DNA of 39,016 nt from positions 1 to 39,016 of the forward strand of contig NZ_JACHKZ010000034.1 in assembly GCF_014207855.1 (NCBI RefSeq), written 5' to 3'. The DNA is from Comamonas odontotermitis. Lineage in GTDB: Bacteria; Pseudomonadota; Gammaproteobacteria; Burkholderiales; Burkholderiaceae_C. The notes below the pieces were generated by a model, which worked only from the letters and a program-made list of their open reading frames with translations, was not told the DNA's origin and searched no databases. The translations under genes and the position numbers were made by a program. Shown here piece after piece: positions 25,327 to 34,652 of this stretch (positions are counted from its first letter, which is position 1; the number at the start of each line of letters is the position of its first letter).

Positions 25327-26828
25327 ATCGCAGTTTTCCCCTTTATGGACGAAATCGCCAGCTGGCACTTTCTGCCATTGCGCTTGCGGCTACTACTTTC
25401 ATAGCTGGCTGCGCTGATATGACTGGCATCCACACCGAAGCTTCCGCGCGCTCCCCACAGGCACTGGGTCTGATGGCGGAGCCATCTGCGGCCGATCAGG
25501 CCGCTGCTGTGGCGCCAGTCGATGCCCAGTGGTGGACGGCCCTGGGTGATTCGCGCCTGAACCAGCTGGTGGAGTCTGCCTTGGCAGACGGCCCGAGCCT
25601 CAAGGTGGCTGAAGCGCGCATCCGCAAGGCCTGGGCCATGGCCCAGGTGAGCGAAGCTGCCGACGGCCCGCAGGTGAACGGCCAGGCCACTGCCAACCGC
25701 AACCACGCACCGGCCAACGGCCTGATTCCGCCGCCGATTGCAGGCAACAACTACAACACGGCCGAGGCCCGCATCAACGGCAGCTGGTCGCTCGATCTGT
25801 TTGGCAAGCACCGCGCAGCGCTGGACGCTGCGGTGGGCACAGCCCGCGCAGCGCAGGCTGACCGGGATGCCGCGCGGGTGCTGCTGGCCAGCAACGTGGT
25901 GCAGGCCTATGTGCAGCTGTCGCGCTGGCAGGAGCAGGAAGCAGTGGCCGAGCGCGCCATTGCCCAGCGTGAACACACCCTCAAGCTGGTGCGCGATCGC
26001 TACAGCGCAGGCCTCGATACCACGCTGGAAGTGCGCCAGAGCGAAAGCGGCGTGCCCGAGGCGCGCGTGCAGCTGGAACAGGTGCGCGAGCAAAAGCACC
26101 TGGCGCAGAACGCGCTGGCGGCGCTGGTGGGCCAGCCCGGAAACGGACAGAACCTGCAGGCGGCACCGATTGCCAGTCTGAAGCTGCCACAGTTTCCGCA
26201 GCAGCTGTCTGCCAGCCTGCTGGGCCGCCGCGCCGATATTGTGGCTGCGCGCTGGCGCGTGGAAGCCGCAGACAGGAGCATTGCAGAGGCCAAAGCAGAG
26301 TTCTACCCGGACATCAACCTGACAGCTTTCATCGGTCTGTCGAGCATCGGCTTCAACAATTTTGCCAAGGGCAATGCGCGTGAATGGGGCGTGGGCCCGG
26401 CGCTGAGCCTGCCGATCTTTGATTCCGGCCTGCTGCGCGCCAACCTGCGCGGCAAATCGGCTGATTACGACGTGGCGGTGGAAGGTTATAACCAGGCCGT
26501 CATCAATGCCGTGCACGATGTGGCCGACCAGATTGCCTCTGCGAAGTCGGCCTACGCCCAGTTGCCTGAGCAACGCAAGGCCGCCGACGCGGCGCAAAGC
26601 GCGCTCGACATTGCCAACCAGCGCTATGCCGCAGGGCTGGGTACCTATCTGAACGTGCTGTCGGCCGAGACCAATGTGCTGACCCAGCGCCGCCAGTCGG
26701 TCGATATCGAGGCGCGCATCCTGCAGACCAACGCTGCGCTGGCCCAGGCGCTGGGCGGTGGCTACAGCGATCCAGAGCCGTCGGCCGCCGCCATCGACAC
26801 CGCAGCCAGCCAGAAGAAAGCCAGCTGA
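25323..26828 (+). CDS. Outer-membrane efflux lipoprotein (NodT/OprM-like)
   Basis: This 501-aa TolC-like outer-membrane factor has a lipoprotein signal peptide with lipobox IAGC (Cys30), so the mature protein is lipid-anchored. Two OEP repeats follow: one includes WSLDLFGKHRAALDAAVGTARA with LKLVRDRYSAGLDT, the other GPALSLPIFDSGLLRANLRG with IANQRYAAGLGTYLNVL. LLGRRADIVAARWRVEAAD is a hallmark of the NodT class. ATG 25323 overlaps the MarR stop and is preferred over in-frame starts inside the marR gene. It forms the exit duct of the tripartite pump with the EmrA- and EmrB-like proteins. Its signal-peptide coding region contains one of the dispersed short motifs. Confidence 0.95.
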   Translation: MNRSFPLYGRNRQLALSAIALAATTFIAGCADMTGIHTEASARSPQALGLMAEPSAADQAAAVAPVDAQWWTALGDSRLNQLVESALADGPSLKVAEARIRKAWAMAQVSEAADGPQVNGQATANRNHAPANGLIPPPIAGNNYNTAEARINGSWSLDLFGKHRAALDAAVGTARAAQADRDAARVLLASNVVQAYVQLSRWQEQEAVAERAIAQREHTLKLVRDRYSAGLDTTLEVRQSESGVPEARVQLEQVREQKHLAQNALAALVGQPGNGQNLQAAPIASLKLPQFPQQLSASLLGRRADIVAARWRVEAADRSIAEAKAEFYPDINLTAFIGLSSIGFNNFAKGNAREWGVGPALSLPIFDSGLLRANLRGKSADYDVAVEGYNQAVINAVHDVADQIASAKSAYAQLPEQRKAADAAQSALDIANQRYAAGLGTYLNVLSAETNVLTQRRQSVDIEARILQTNAALAQALGGGYSDPEPSAAAIDTAASQKKAS

Positions 26829-26922
26829 TTCAACGCCTGCATACCAGCGATATCCATACCGCGTACCGCAACCATAAGCAATACCAGGGTGAGCCCCTGG
26901 TTCAAAACCGCAACGCAATACC

Positions 26923-28167
26923 ATGTCAAACACCAACGCTTCCGCACCCCAGACCGCAGCACCACAACAGGCCGAGCCGGTCGCCGCATCTTCCAGCCCC
27001 CGCAAGAAATGGCTGTTCCGCCTGACCGGCCTCGTCGTTGTGCTGGGTGCCGCTTACGGCATCTACGACTGGATGGTGAACAGCCATTTCGAGGAAACCG
27101 ACAACGCCTACGTGCAGGGTAATATCGTGCAGATCGCGCCGCAGACGGCAGGCACGGTGCAGTCCATCATGGCCGACGACACCGACTATGTGAAGGAAGG
27201 CCAGATCATGGTGCGTCTGGATCCGGCAGACGCCAAGGTGGCGTTTGAGCAGGCCAAGGCCAACCTGGCCCAGGCCGTGCGGCAGGTGCGTACGCTGTAT
27301 GTAAACAACGGCTCGTACACCGCCCAGATCGCCCAGCGGCAGGCTGAAGTCTCCAAGGCCAGGAACGATCTGGCCCGTGCCCAGAACGACCTCAAGCGCC
27401 GCCAGGCGCTGACCGGCAACGGAGCCGTGTCCAAGGAAGAGCTGAGCCACGCGCAAAGCCAGGTCGATGCCGCACAGGCCGCTGTTACCGCAGCGCAGGC
27501 GGCCGTGAGCACTGCGCGCGAGCAACTGGCCAGCAACCAGTCGCTGACCGAAGGCATCAGCGTGAACGAACACCCCAATGTGCAGGCAGCGGCCGCCAAG
27601 GTGCGCGAGGCCTATCTGGCCATGCAGCGGGTGGAGCTGGTCTCGCCCGTCTCGGGCGTGGTGGGCAAGCGCTCGGTGCAGGTGGGCCAGCGCGTGGCGC
27701 CCGGCACGCCGCTGATGACTGTGGTGCCGATGAACCAGCTGTGGGTGGAAGCCAACTTCAAGGAAAACCAGTTGCGCAACCTGCGCCTGGGTCAGCCCGT
27801 CAAGATGACGGCCGACCTGTATGGCAAGAAGATCGAATACACCGGCACAGTGGAAGGCCTGGGCGTGGGAACCGGCTCGGCCTTTTCGCTGCTGCCTGCG
27901 CAAAACGCCACGGGCAACTGGATCAAGGTGGTGCAGCGTGTGCCGGTGCGCATTGCGCTCGATCCCAAGCAGCTGGAGGAGCACCCACTGCGCGTAGGCC
28001 TGTCGATGCTGGTTGATGTGGATATCCAGAACCAGGATGGCAAGCTGCTGGCCGAAGTGCCGCGCAAGGAGCCGTTGGTGCAGACCAATGTGTATGACGT
28101 GCAGGACAAGGGTGCTGATGCGGTGATTGCCGAGGTCATCACCAACAACGCCGGCAAGCACCTGTAA
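26923..28167 (+). CDS. emrA: EmrA-like periplasmic adaptor (membrane fusion protein)
   Basis: This 414-aa HlyD/EmrA adaptor has a short cytosolic Ala/Pro-rich tail and one membrane helix (about 31-48). Next comes a lipoyl half with ETDNAYVQGNIVQIAPQTAG, then a long coiled-coil hairpin (residues about 100-215, rich in AQAAV heptads). The second lipoyl half and beta-barrel include VELVSPVSGVVGKRSVQVGQRVAPGTPL and WVEANFKENQLRNLRLGQ. It bridges the inner-membrane EmrB pump and the outer-membrane factor. It lies 94 bases after the OMF gene; that gap includes a small GC hairpin (ACCAGGG/CCCTGGT) that could tune expression within the operon. Confidence 0.95.
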   Translation: MSNTNASAPQTAAPQQAEPVAASSSPRKKWLFRLTGLVVVLGAAYGIYDWMVNSHFEETDNAYVQGNIVQIAPQTAGTVQSIMADDTDYVKEGQIMVRLDPADAKVAFEQAKANLAQAVRQVRTLYVNNGSYTAQIAQRQAEVSKARNDLARAQNDLKRRQALTGNGAVSKEELSHAQSQVDAAQAAVTAAQAAVSTAREQLASNQSLTEGISVNEHPNVQAAAAKVREAYLAMQRVELVSPVSGVVGKRSVQVGQRVAPGTPLMTVVPMNQLWVEANFKENQLRNLRLGQPVKMTADLYGKKIEYTGTVEGLGVGTGSAFSLLPAQNATGNWIKVVQRVPVRIALDPKQLEEHPLRVGLSMLVDVDIQNQDGKLLAEVPRKEPLVQTNVYDVQDKGADAVIAEVITNNAGKHL

Positions 28168-28219
28168 GCGTGCCATTGATTGACTAGCGGCGGCCCGTAG
28201 GGCTGCCCGAGGATGCGTT

Positions 28220-29785
28220 ATGGCAACTTCCAATCCCCCATTGCCGCACCCGCCGCTCGAAGGCTCGGCGCGGCTCATTGGCACCCTGGCACTGTCGGCC
28301 GCAGTGTTCATGAATGTGCTCGACACCTCGATTGCGAATGTGTCGCTGCCCGCGATTGCGGGCGATCTGGGCGTCAGCGCCAACCAGGGCACCTGGGTAA
28401 TCACCAGCTTTGCCGTGGCCAATGCCATCTCGGTGCCGCTCACCGGTTGGCTGTCGATGCGCTTTGGCCAGGTGCGGCTGTTCATGCTCAGCGTGGTGCT
28501 GTTCGTGATCTCGTCGTGGCTGTGCGGCCTGGCGCCCAACATGAGCGCGCTGATCGCCTTCCGCGTACTGCAGGGCTTTGTTGCAGGGCCCATGATCCCG
28601 CTGTCGCAGTCGCTGCTGTTGGCCAGCTATCCGCGCGCCATGGCGGGCACGGCCATGGCCTTCTGGTCGATGACCACCCTCATTGCCCCGGTGATGGGGC
28701 CGCTGCTGGGTGGCTGGATCACCGACAACATGAGCTGGCCGTGGATCTTCTACATCAACGTACCCGTCGGCATTCTGGCGGTATTTGCCACCTGGCTCAT
28801 CTTCCGCCACCGCGACACACCGCGCAAGGCACTGCCTATCGATGCGATTGGCCTGGGGCTTTTGGTGGTGTGGATTTCGGCCATGCAGATCATGCTGGAC
28901 ATCGGCAAGGAGCACGACTGGTTCCAGTCGCCGATGGTGGTGGCCTGCGGGGTGATTGCCGTGGTGGGGTTTGCCTACTTCCTGATCTGGGAGCTGGGTG
29001 ACAAGCATCCGGTGGTCGATCTGCGCCTGTTCAAGAACCGCAACTTCTGGGCGGGAACGCTCGCCATCTCGGTGGGCTACGGCCTGTTCTTTGGCAATGT
29101 GGTGCTGCTGCCGCTGTGGCTGCAGCAGTTCATGGGCTATACCGCGACCGATGCGGGCATGGTGATGGCGCCTGTGGGCCTGCTGGCCATGGTGCTCTCG
29201 CCCGTGGTGGGCAAGACGATCCACAAGGTCGACCCACGCCGCTATGCCACCGCGTCGTTCCTGGTGTTCGGCATCGTGATGTGGATGCGCGCGCGCTTCA
29301 ATACCCAGGTCGACTTGACCACCATCATGATTCCTACCATCGTGCAGGGCGTCGCCATGGCTGGGTTCTTCATCCCCTTGATGACGATCACGCTCAGCGA
29401 AATCCCGCCCGAGAAGATGCCCAGTGCATCGGGCCTGTCGAACTTTGTGCGTATCACCTGCGGCGCGGTGGGCACCTCGATCTCGACCACGCTGTGGGAG
29501 CGCCGTGCCAGCCTGCACCACGCGCAGCTGGTGGAGCACATCACGCTGGGCGATGGCCCGACGGCGCAGGTGGTGCAGAGCCTGCAGGCAACGGGCCTGA
29601 GCCTGCAGCAAGCGCTGGCGCAGGTGGATCGCATGGTCAACCAGCAGGCATTCATGCTGGCGGCCAACGATATCTTCTGGGCGTCGTCGGTGCTGTTCCT
29701 GCTGCTGATTCCGCTTGTATGGCTGGCCAAGGGCCCCAAAGGCCACGGCGGCGGTGGCGCAGATGCTGCAGCGGCTGCGCACTGA
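28220..29785 (+). CDS. emrB: EmrB-like DHA2-family multidrug exporter
   Basis: This is a 521-aa proton-driven exporter of the 14-helix DHA2 family. Marks include motif D1 near the start (NVLDTSIANVSLPAIAGDL), TWVITSFAVANAISVPLTGWL, the motif A relative RFGQVRLFM, the antiporter motif C region APVMGPLLGGWI and the loop WPWIFYINVPVG. It is the pump of the tripartite system. A C-terminal Gly/His/Ala tail is low-complexity. The start lies 52 bases after emrA and the operon ends in a strong terminator. Confidence 0.95.
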   Translation: MATSNPPLPHPPLEGSARLIGTLALSAAVFMNVLDTSIANVSLPAIAGDLGVSANQGTWVITSFAVANAISVPLTGWLSMRFGQVRLFMLSVVLFVISSWLCGLAPNMSALIAFRVLQGFVAGPMIPLSQSLLLASYPRAMAGTAMAFWSMTTLIAPVMGPLLGGWITDNMSWPWIFYINVPVGILAVFATWLIFRHRDTPRKALPIDAIGLGLLVVWISAMQIMLDIGKEHDWFQSPMVVACGVIAVVGFAYFLIWELGDKHPVVDLRLFKNRNFWAGTLAISVGYGLFFGNVVLLPLWLQQFMGYTATDAGMVMAPVGLLAMVLSPVVGKTIHKVDPRRYATASFLVFGIVMWMRARFNTQVDLTTIMIPTIVQGVAMAGFFIPLMTITLSEIPPEKMPSASGLSNFVRITCGAVGTSISTTLWERRASLHHAQLVEHITLGDGPTAQVVQSLQATGLSLQQALAQVDRMVNQQAFMLAANDIFWASSVLFLLLIPLVWLAKGPKGHGGGGADAAAAAH

Positions 29786-29846
29786 TGCGGTAATGCCGAC
29801 GGTGATGGTGCTGACCGGATCGGCACCAGGGCTGCAATAAACAACA

Positions 29847-29875
29847 AAGAGCGCCGACGGCGCTCTTCGTTTTTT
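29847..29875 (+). terminator. Rho-independent terminator after the efflux operon
   Basis: AAGAGCGCC (29847-29855) pairs perfectly with GGCGCTCTT (29859-29867) around a three-base loop, and a T-rich tract (CGTTTTTT) follows. It separates emrB from the convergent mutL gene. Confidence 0.9.
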
Positions 29876-29944
29876 GGGGCTTGTGCGGAAAGAAAGGCGC
29901 CTGCGGTCAGCGCAGGGCCTTGAGCAAGCTCAAGGCATTCCAGA

Positions 29945-32002
29945 TCAACGTCCGCGCAGGAACAGTCCGTCCAGCTCTTTCATCGTCAATTGCCGCCATG
30001 TGGGCCGCCCGTGGTTGCACTGGTCGGATCGCTCGGTGCGCTCCATGTCGCGCAGCAGGGCGTTCATCTCGTCGATGGTGAGCTGCCGGTTGGCGCGCAC
30101 GGCGCCGTGGCAGGCCATGGTGCCCAGGATTTCGTTGCGCGCCCGCTGCACCACGGTGCTGGCGTCGTGCTGGGCCAGTTCTGCCAGCACGCTGCGGGCC
30201 AGCTCCACCGGATTGCCTTGCGCCAATGTGGTGGGCGTTGCGCGCACGGCCAGCGTCTTGGGCGAAAAGGGGACGATCTCCATCCCCAGCTGCGCCAGCG
30301 TTTCGGCGTTTTCCTCGGCGGTTGCCACTTCCTCGGGCGTGGCCGAGAAGGTGGCGGGGATCAGAAGCGGCTGGCTGGATATGGCGCTGCTGGCATCGCC
30401 GTCGTCCAGCTGGCTTTTGAGCCGCTCGTACACGATGCGCTCGTGCGCGGCGTGCATGTCGACGATCACCATGCCCTGGGCGTTCTCCGCCAGGATGTAG
30501 ACGCCATGGATCTGCGCCACCGCGCGGCCCAGCGGCCAGGGGTTTTCGGCAGATTCCGGCGGCAGCGCGGGCACCAGTTGCGGGCTGGCAGGCTGCAAGG
30601 CCCATGCAGGCGACGCTTCCTGCGCGCGCCATGCGGATGAAGTATCAGTCTGGGGCGACGTTGCCAGCGATGGTGACTGCAAACCTGCACGAGCCCGGTC
30701 TGCCTGGCCCCACAGCACGGCTGTCTGTTGCAGTGCCTGGGCTCCGTCGACGCGAGGGGGTACTTCAAAATATATAGCGGTTTGCGCCTGTGGGGAAAGC
30801 GCTGGCGGGCGCTGGGGCTCCAAACCGCCAGCGTCGGCAGCGGTTGCGGCCGCAGAGGTGGGCTGCGCATCGGCAAGGTTGTGCGCACGCGGGGCGGCAA
30901 GGGCGTTTTCCACGCCATGCAACACCGCCTGGTGTACCTCACGGCTGTCCCGAAAGCGCACCTCGATCTTGGTGGGGTGCACATTCACATCCACGCGCAT
31001 CGGGTCGATGCTGACGTAGAGCGCATACACCGGCTGGCGGTTGCCGTGCAGCACATCTTCATAAGCGGCGCGCGCAGCGTGCGTGAGCACCTTGTCGCGC
31101 ACGAAGCGGCCGTTGACGTAACAGAACTGCTGATCGGCACGGGCGCGGGCCGCATTGGGAACGCCTGCCCGGCCTCGCACCAGCACATGCCCGGCGCGGT
31201 AGTGCACCACCACCGATTGCTCCAGAAAATCATGGCCCAGCACATCGGCCAGGCGCTTGTCCAGCGCCTGCTGTACCAGTTGCTCGCGGGTCTCCGCATC
31301 GGGCGCGGCATCCAGGTCGGCCGCGCCCAGCGTGGCGCGCCATTGCTCCACCAATTTACCTTCGTGCCAGATGGCAAAGCCGACCGACGGGCGGGTGAGC
31401 GCATGGCGGCGCACGGCCTCGATGCAGTGGGCCAGCTCGGTGGCATCGGTCTTGAGGAACTTGCGGCGCGCAGGGGTGCTGAAGAACAGTTCCTTGACTT
31501 CCATCGTGGTGCCGGGATTGCGCGCGGCCGGACGCAGCTCGCCGCTGCGGGCATCGAGCATATAGGCCGTGTCCTGGTCTTGCGGGCGCGAGAGCACGGC
31601 CATTTCCGATACCGAGGCGATGGCAGCGAGCGCTTCGCCGCGAAAACCCATGGTGGCCACCGATTCCAGATCGTGCAGATTGCGGATCTTGCTGGTGGCG
31701 TGGCGGCGCAGGGCAATCGGCAGTTCTTCGCGGGGAATGCCACAGCCGTCGTCTTCCACCGTGATCAGGCGCACGCCGCCTGCCAGCAGGCGTACCGTGA
31801 TGCTGGTGGCGCCCGCATCAAGCGCGTTGTCCACCAGCTCGCGCACGACGGAGGCAGGGCGTTCCACCACCTCACCGGCGGCAATCTGGCTGACCAGCTC
31901 GTCTGGCAGGTCCTGGATCTGGCGTCGCGGCTGCACCGTGGTGCCGGTGAGGGTAGGCGCGTCCGGGGTTTCCAGCGTCTGTTCGTTCGTTTCTGCAGTC
32001 AT
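29945..32002 (-). CDS. mutL: DNA mismatch repair protein MutL, endonuclease-type
   Basis: The 685-aa protein has the GHKL ATPase domain with IAAGEVVERPASVVRELVDN, the DDGCGI motif, ATSKI and GFRGEAL. A long Ala/Gln/Pro-rich linker (about 365-480) follows, then the dimerisation domain. The C-terminal domain carries DMHAAHERIVYE (515-526), which fits the DxHA(x)2E(x)4E metal motif of nicking MutL proteins with Met in place of the usual Gln. It also has ACHGAVRANR (631 on) and CNHGRPT (662 on), the other metal-site motifs. It therefore probably nicks DNA, unlike E. coli MutL. This would fit a lineage without MutH, though absence of MutH cannot be judged from one window. Confidence 0.96.
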   Translation of the reverse strand: MTAETNEQTLETPDAPTLTGTTVQPRRQIQDLPDELVSQIAAGEVVERPASVVRELVDNALDAGATSITVRLLAGGVRLITVEDDGCGIPREELPIALRRHATSKIRNLHDLESVATMGFRGEALAAIASVSEMAVLSRPQDQDTAYMLDARSGELRPAARNPGTTMEVKELFFSTPARRKFLKTDATELAHCIEAVRRHALTRPSVGFAIWHEGKLVEQWRATLGAADLDAAPDAETREQLVQQALDKRLADVLGHDFLEQSVVVHYRAGHVLVRGRAGVPNAARARADQQFCYVNGRFVRDKVLTHAARAAYEDVLHGNRQPVYALYVSIDPMRVDVNVHPTKIEVRFRDSREVHQAVLHGVENALAAPRAHNLADAQPTSAAATAADAGGLEPQRPPALSPQAQTAIYFEVPPRVDGAQALQQTAVLWGQADRARAGLQSPSLATSPQTDTSSAWRAQEASPAWALQPASPQLVPALPPESAENPWPLGRAVAQIHGVYILAENAQGMVIVDMHAAHERIVYERLKSQLDDGDASSAISSQPLLIPATFSATPEEVATAEENAETLAQLGMEIVPFSPKTLAVRATPTTLAQGNPVELARSVLAELAQHDASTVVQRARNEILGTMACHGAVRANRQLTIDEMNALLRDMERTERSDQCNHGRPTWRQLTMKELDGLFLRGR

Positions 32003-32113
32003 AAAGGGATTTTAAGAAGCTAGCACCACCATTCGCGGTAAAGTGCGCGCTGTGCTATCCAAGTCATAGCGCTGGCAACTGTTGCCTCATATGATCGCTT
32101 TGAAGGACGTGTT

Positions 32114-32761
32114 TTGGAAATCGTGATGCATCTGGTCGACTTCATTTTGCATGTCGACAAGTACCTGGAAGCTTTTGTAACCACCTACGGCATGTGGGTG
32201 TATGCACTGCTGTTTTTGATCGTGTTCGTCGAGACCGGCGTGGTGGTGATGCCGTTTCTGCCGGGCGATTCGCTGCTCTTCATTGTGGGAGCCATGTGCG
32301 GCGCGGGGCTCATGAGCTATCCGCTGGCCACGGCGATCCTGTTTGCGGCAGCTTTTCTGGGCGATCAGTGCAATTACCAGATCGGCCACCACCTGGGGCC
32401 CAAGGTGTTTCAGTGGGAAAACTCGCGCTGGTTCAACCGCAAGGCCTTTGACAAGGCGCATGCGTTTTATGAGCGCTATGGCGGCATCACCGTGATTCTG
32501 GCGCGCTTCATGCCCTTCATCCGCACCTTTGCGCCGTTTGTGGCCGGGGTGGCGCGCATGAACCGCGCCAAGTTCGTTGCCTACAACCTGCTGGGCGCGC
32601 TGATCTGGGTATTTGGCATCTGCACGGCAGGCTACTTCTTTGGCAACATGCCCTGGGTCAAGGCCAACCTGGAAAAAATCATCTGGGGCCTGATCCTGAT
32701 TCCCGGCCTGCTGGCCATCTTTGGCGCCTGGCGCGCCGGCAAGAACGAGCAAACCGCTTGA
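32114..32761 (+). CDS. DedA/SNARE-associated family membrane protein
   Basis: This 215-aa DedA-family protein belongs to a group now linked to undecaprenyl-phosphate and phospholipid flipping. Family motifs are FVETGVVVMPFLPGDSLLF (first re-entrant region), the conserved FLGDQCNYQIG, and the second half GGITVILARFMPFIRTFAPFVAGVARM with the key Arg pair. I prefer the TTG start at 32114: AAGGA lies six bases upstream and the resulting N-terminus MEIVMHLVDFILHVDK matches relatives; ATG 32126 would be 18 bases from that site. It is divergent from mutL and ends at a bidirectional terminator. Confidence 0.92.
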   Translation: MEIVMHLVDFILHVDKYLEAFVTTYGMWVYALLFLIVFVETGVVVMPFLPGDSLLFIVGAMCGAGLMSYPLATAILFAAAFLGDQCNYQIGHHLGPKVFQWENSRWFNRKAFDKAHAFYERYGGITVILARFMPFIRTFAPFVAGVARMNRAKFVAYNLLGALIWVFGICTAGYFFGNMPWVKANLEKIIWGLILIPGLLAIFGAWRAGKNEQTA

Positions 32762-32897
32762 AGCGCTGCCTTGGAGCTGCATGAAAAGCAGAGCACGTAG
32801 CGCATGCCAGCTTTGGGTTGCAGCGATAAATATGCTGAAACCCTAATACCAGAAGGCGCTGGCTGCTCTTGTTTTTGATAGTGCCCGCATGAAATAC

Positions 32898-32923
32898 AAA
32901 AAGGAGCCGAATGGCTCCTTTTT
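32898..32923. terminator. Bidirectional terminator between dedA-type gene and amiC
   Basis: AAAAAGGAGCC (32898-32908) pairs perfectly with GGCTCCTTTTT (32913-32923) around a GAAT loop. Symmetric A and T runs let it serve both the plus-strand DedA gene and the convergent minus-strand amiC. Confidence 0.92.
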
Positions 32924-32954
32924 CGTTGCGGGTCTGTGCGCGCCTTTTTCCCTG

Positions 32955-34652
32955 TCAGACCGTCCGGTTGCGTGCAAGCGGCGGGTTCTTGGCAAAGTAG
33001 GCCTGAATGCCGCGCATCATCGCATCGGCCAGTTGGTTCTGGTAGGCCGTGGTGCGCAGCTTGGCTTCTTCTTCCGGGTTGGAGATGAAAGCGGTCTCGA
33101 CCAGCACACTCGGAATATCGGGCGCCTTGAGCACGGCAAAGCCGGCTTGCTCCACACGCGGCTTGTGCAGACGGGCAAAGCCGCCCAGCTGCTGCAGCAC
33201 GTGGGAGCCAAGCTTGAGGCTGTCGTTGATCTGTGCGGTGGTGCTCATGTCGAGCAGTGCACGCTGCACATGGGCGTCTGCATCGCCCAGGCCAGCCACG
33301 TTCAGGCCGCCGATCAGGTCAGACTGGTTTTCCTTGTTGGCCAGCCAACGCGCGGCCGAACTGGTGGCGCCGCGCTCGCTGAGCGCAAACACGCTGGCGC
33401 CGTTGGCCGATGGCTTGGTGAAGGCATCGGCGTGGATGCTGATGAACAGATCGGCCTGCACACGGCGGGCCTTCTCGACGCGGGTGCCCAGCGGCACAAA
33501 AAAATCGGCATCGCGCGTCATGAAGGCGCGCATGGGATTGCCCCCGACGCTGGAGCTGTTGATGCGCTCGCGCAGCATGTGGCCGATCTTGAGCACGATG
33601 TCTTTCTCGCGCGTGCCACTGGGGCCGGTGGCCCCAGGGTCTTCACCGCCATGGCCGGGGTCGAGCGCTACGATGATCAGCCGATCCGTACGCGAGGCAG
33701 GCCGGCTGCGGGCTGGCGCAGGCTCGGGGGCAGGACTGGGCACGGGCGCCGGCCTGGGAGGCGGCGGCGGTGCCACTGGCGCAGGAGGCGGGGGAGCCAT
33801 GGCTACCACGGCAGGGGCCGGGGCCGGTGCTGCTGGCCGGTTGCCGCTCTTGGCGATCAGCTCACCCAGCGGATCCACCTCGGGAGCGGCTGCAACGGTG
33901 GCTGGCGGTGGCGTCTGCACCACGGTGCCTGTTACCGCAGGCAGCGGCGGATCGCCCGCCATTGCGGCCGCGACCGATGGCGCCACAGTGGAGGGCTGCG
34001 CAGGCATGGGTGCAGGCGCGGCCGCCACGGCGGTGCTGCGGCCTTCCAGCAGGCGCTCCGCAATCAGGCTCTCCAGCGGATCGGCAGGTTTTGCCGGATA
34101 CAGATCGAGCACCAGGCGATGCTGGTACGGGGCAAACGGCTTGAGCGTGAACACCTGCGGCGAGGCGTCGTGCTTGAGGTCGATCACCAGGCGCACCACC
34201 TGGGGCGAGTTCTGCCCAACGCGGATGCCTGCAATGTTCGGGTCATCGGCTCGCACCTTGGCGACCAGCTCGCGCAGTGCGGGATTCAGGTCAATGCCTT
34301 CAATATCGACCGCCAGGCGTGGCGGCGTGGGCACGAAGCGCTGCTCAGTCTTGAGCGGCACGTCCGACTCGATGGTGACGCGGGTGTAATCCTTGGCGGG
34401 CCAGACGCGCACGGCTACGATGCTGGCGCCAAATGCCAGCTGGCCACTGCCCAGCAGCATGACCAGGCTGCCGCCGCCGCGCAGAAGATTGCGACGGGAG
34501 AGACCGGGCCGCGCCAGGCCGGGCCGGGCCAAGCCTGGCCGGGTTGTTCCGCACGATATGGCTGCATCATAGGCAGCATTACCTCCCACATCATGGTGGA
34601 GAGGGCTGGCGGGCAGGGATGGAGTCGGGTCAAATTTTGGGGTGTCGCTCAC
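32955..34652 (-). CDS. amiC: N-acetylmuramoyl-L-alanine amidase (AmiC-type, Tat-exported)
   Basis: The 565-aa product is a cell-separation amidase. A long n-region leads to a twin-arginine signal (LSRRNLLRGG, RR at 53-54). An AMIN domain follows (about 75-185, including YTRVTIESDVPL and VVRLVIDLKHD), then an Ala/Pro-rich linker of over 100 residues. The C-terminal Amidase_3 domain has the zinc motifs DPGHGGEDPGA, ISIHADA and VLVETAFISN. Just before the RR pair the five-residue unit RPGLA/S is repeated three times, which is unusual. The start is GTG 34652, overlapping the tsaE stop (GTGA). An in-frame GTG inside the n-region is an alternative start. Confidence 0.94.
   Translation of the reverse strand: MSDTPKFDPTPSLPASPLHHDVGGNAAYDAAISCGTTRPGLARPGLARPGLSRRNLLRGGGSLVMLLGSGQLAFGASIVAVRVWPAKDYTRVTIESDVPLKTEQRFVPTPPRLAVDIEGIDLNPALRELVAKVRADDPNIAGIRVGQNSPQVVRLVIDLKHDASPQVFTLKPFAPYQHRLVLDLYPAKPADPLESLIAERLLEGRSTAVAAAPAPMPAQPSTVAPSVAAAMAGDPPLPAVTGTVVQTPPPATVAAAPEVDPLGELIAKSGNRPAAPAPAPAVVAMAPPPPAPVAPPPPPRPAPVPSPAPEPAPARSRPASRTDRLIIVALDPGHGGEDPGATGPSGTREKDIVLKIGHMLRERINSSSVGGNPMRAFMTRDADFFVPLGTRVEKARRVQADLFISIHADAFTKPSANGASVFALSERGATSSAARWLANKENQSDLIGGLNVAGLGDADAHVQRALLDMSTTAQINDSLKLGSHVLQQLGGFARLHKPRVEQAGFAVLKAPDIPSVLVETAFISNPEEEAKLRTTAYQNQLADAMMRGIQAYFAKNPPLARNRTV

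Noticed and set aside
26926..29782. Long minus-strand open frames antisense to emrA and emrB
   Set aside because: Both are shadows of fully conserved efflux genes.
30728..32023. Long open frame antisense to mutL
   Set aside because: Mirror frame of mutL with His/Arg/Gly-rich product; no ribosome site or family.
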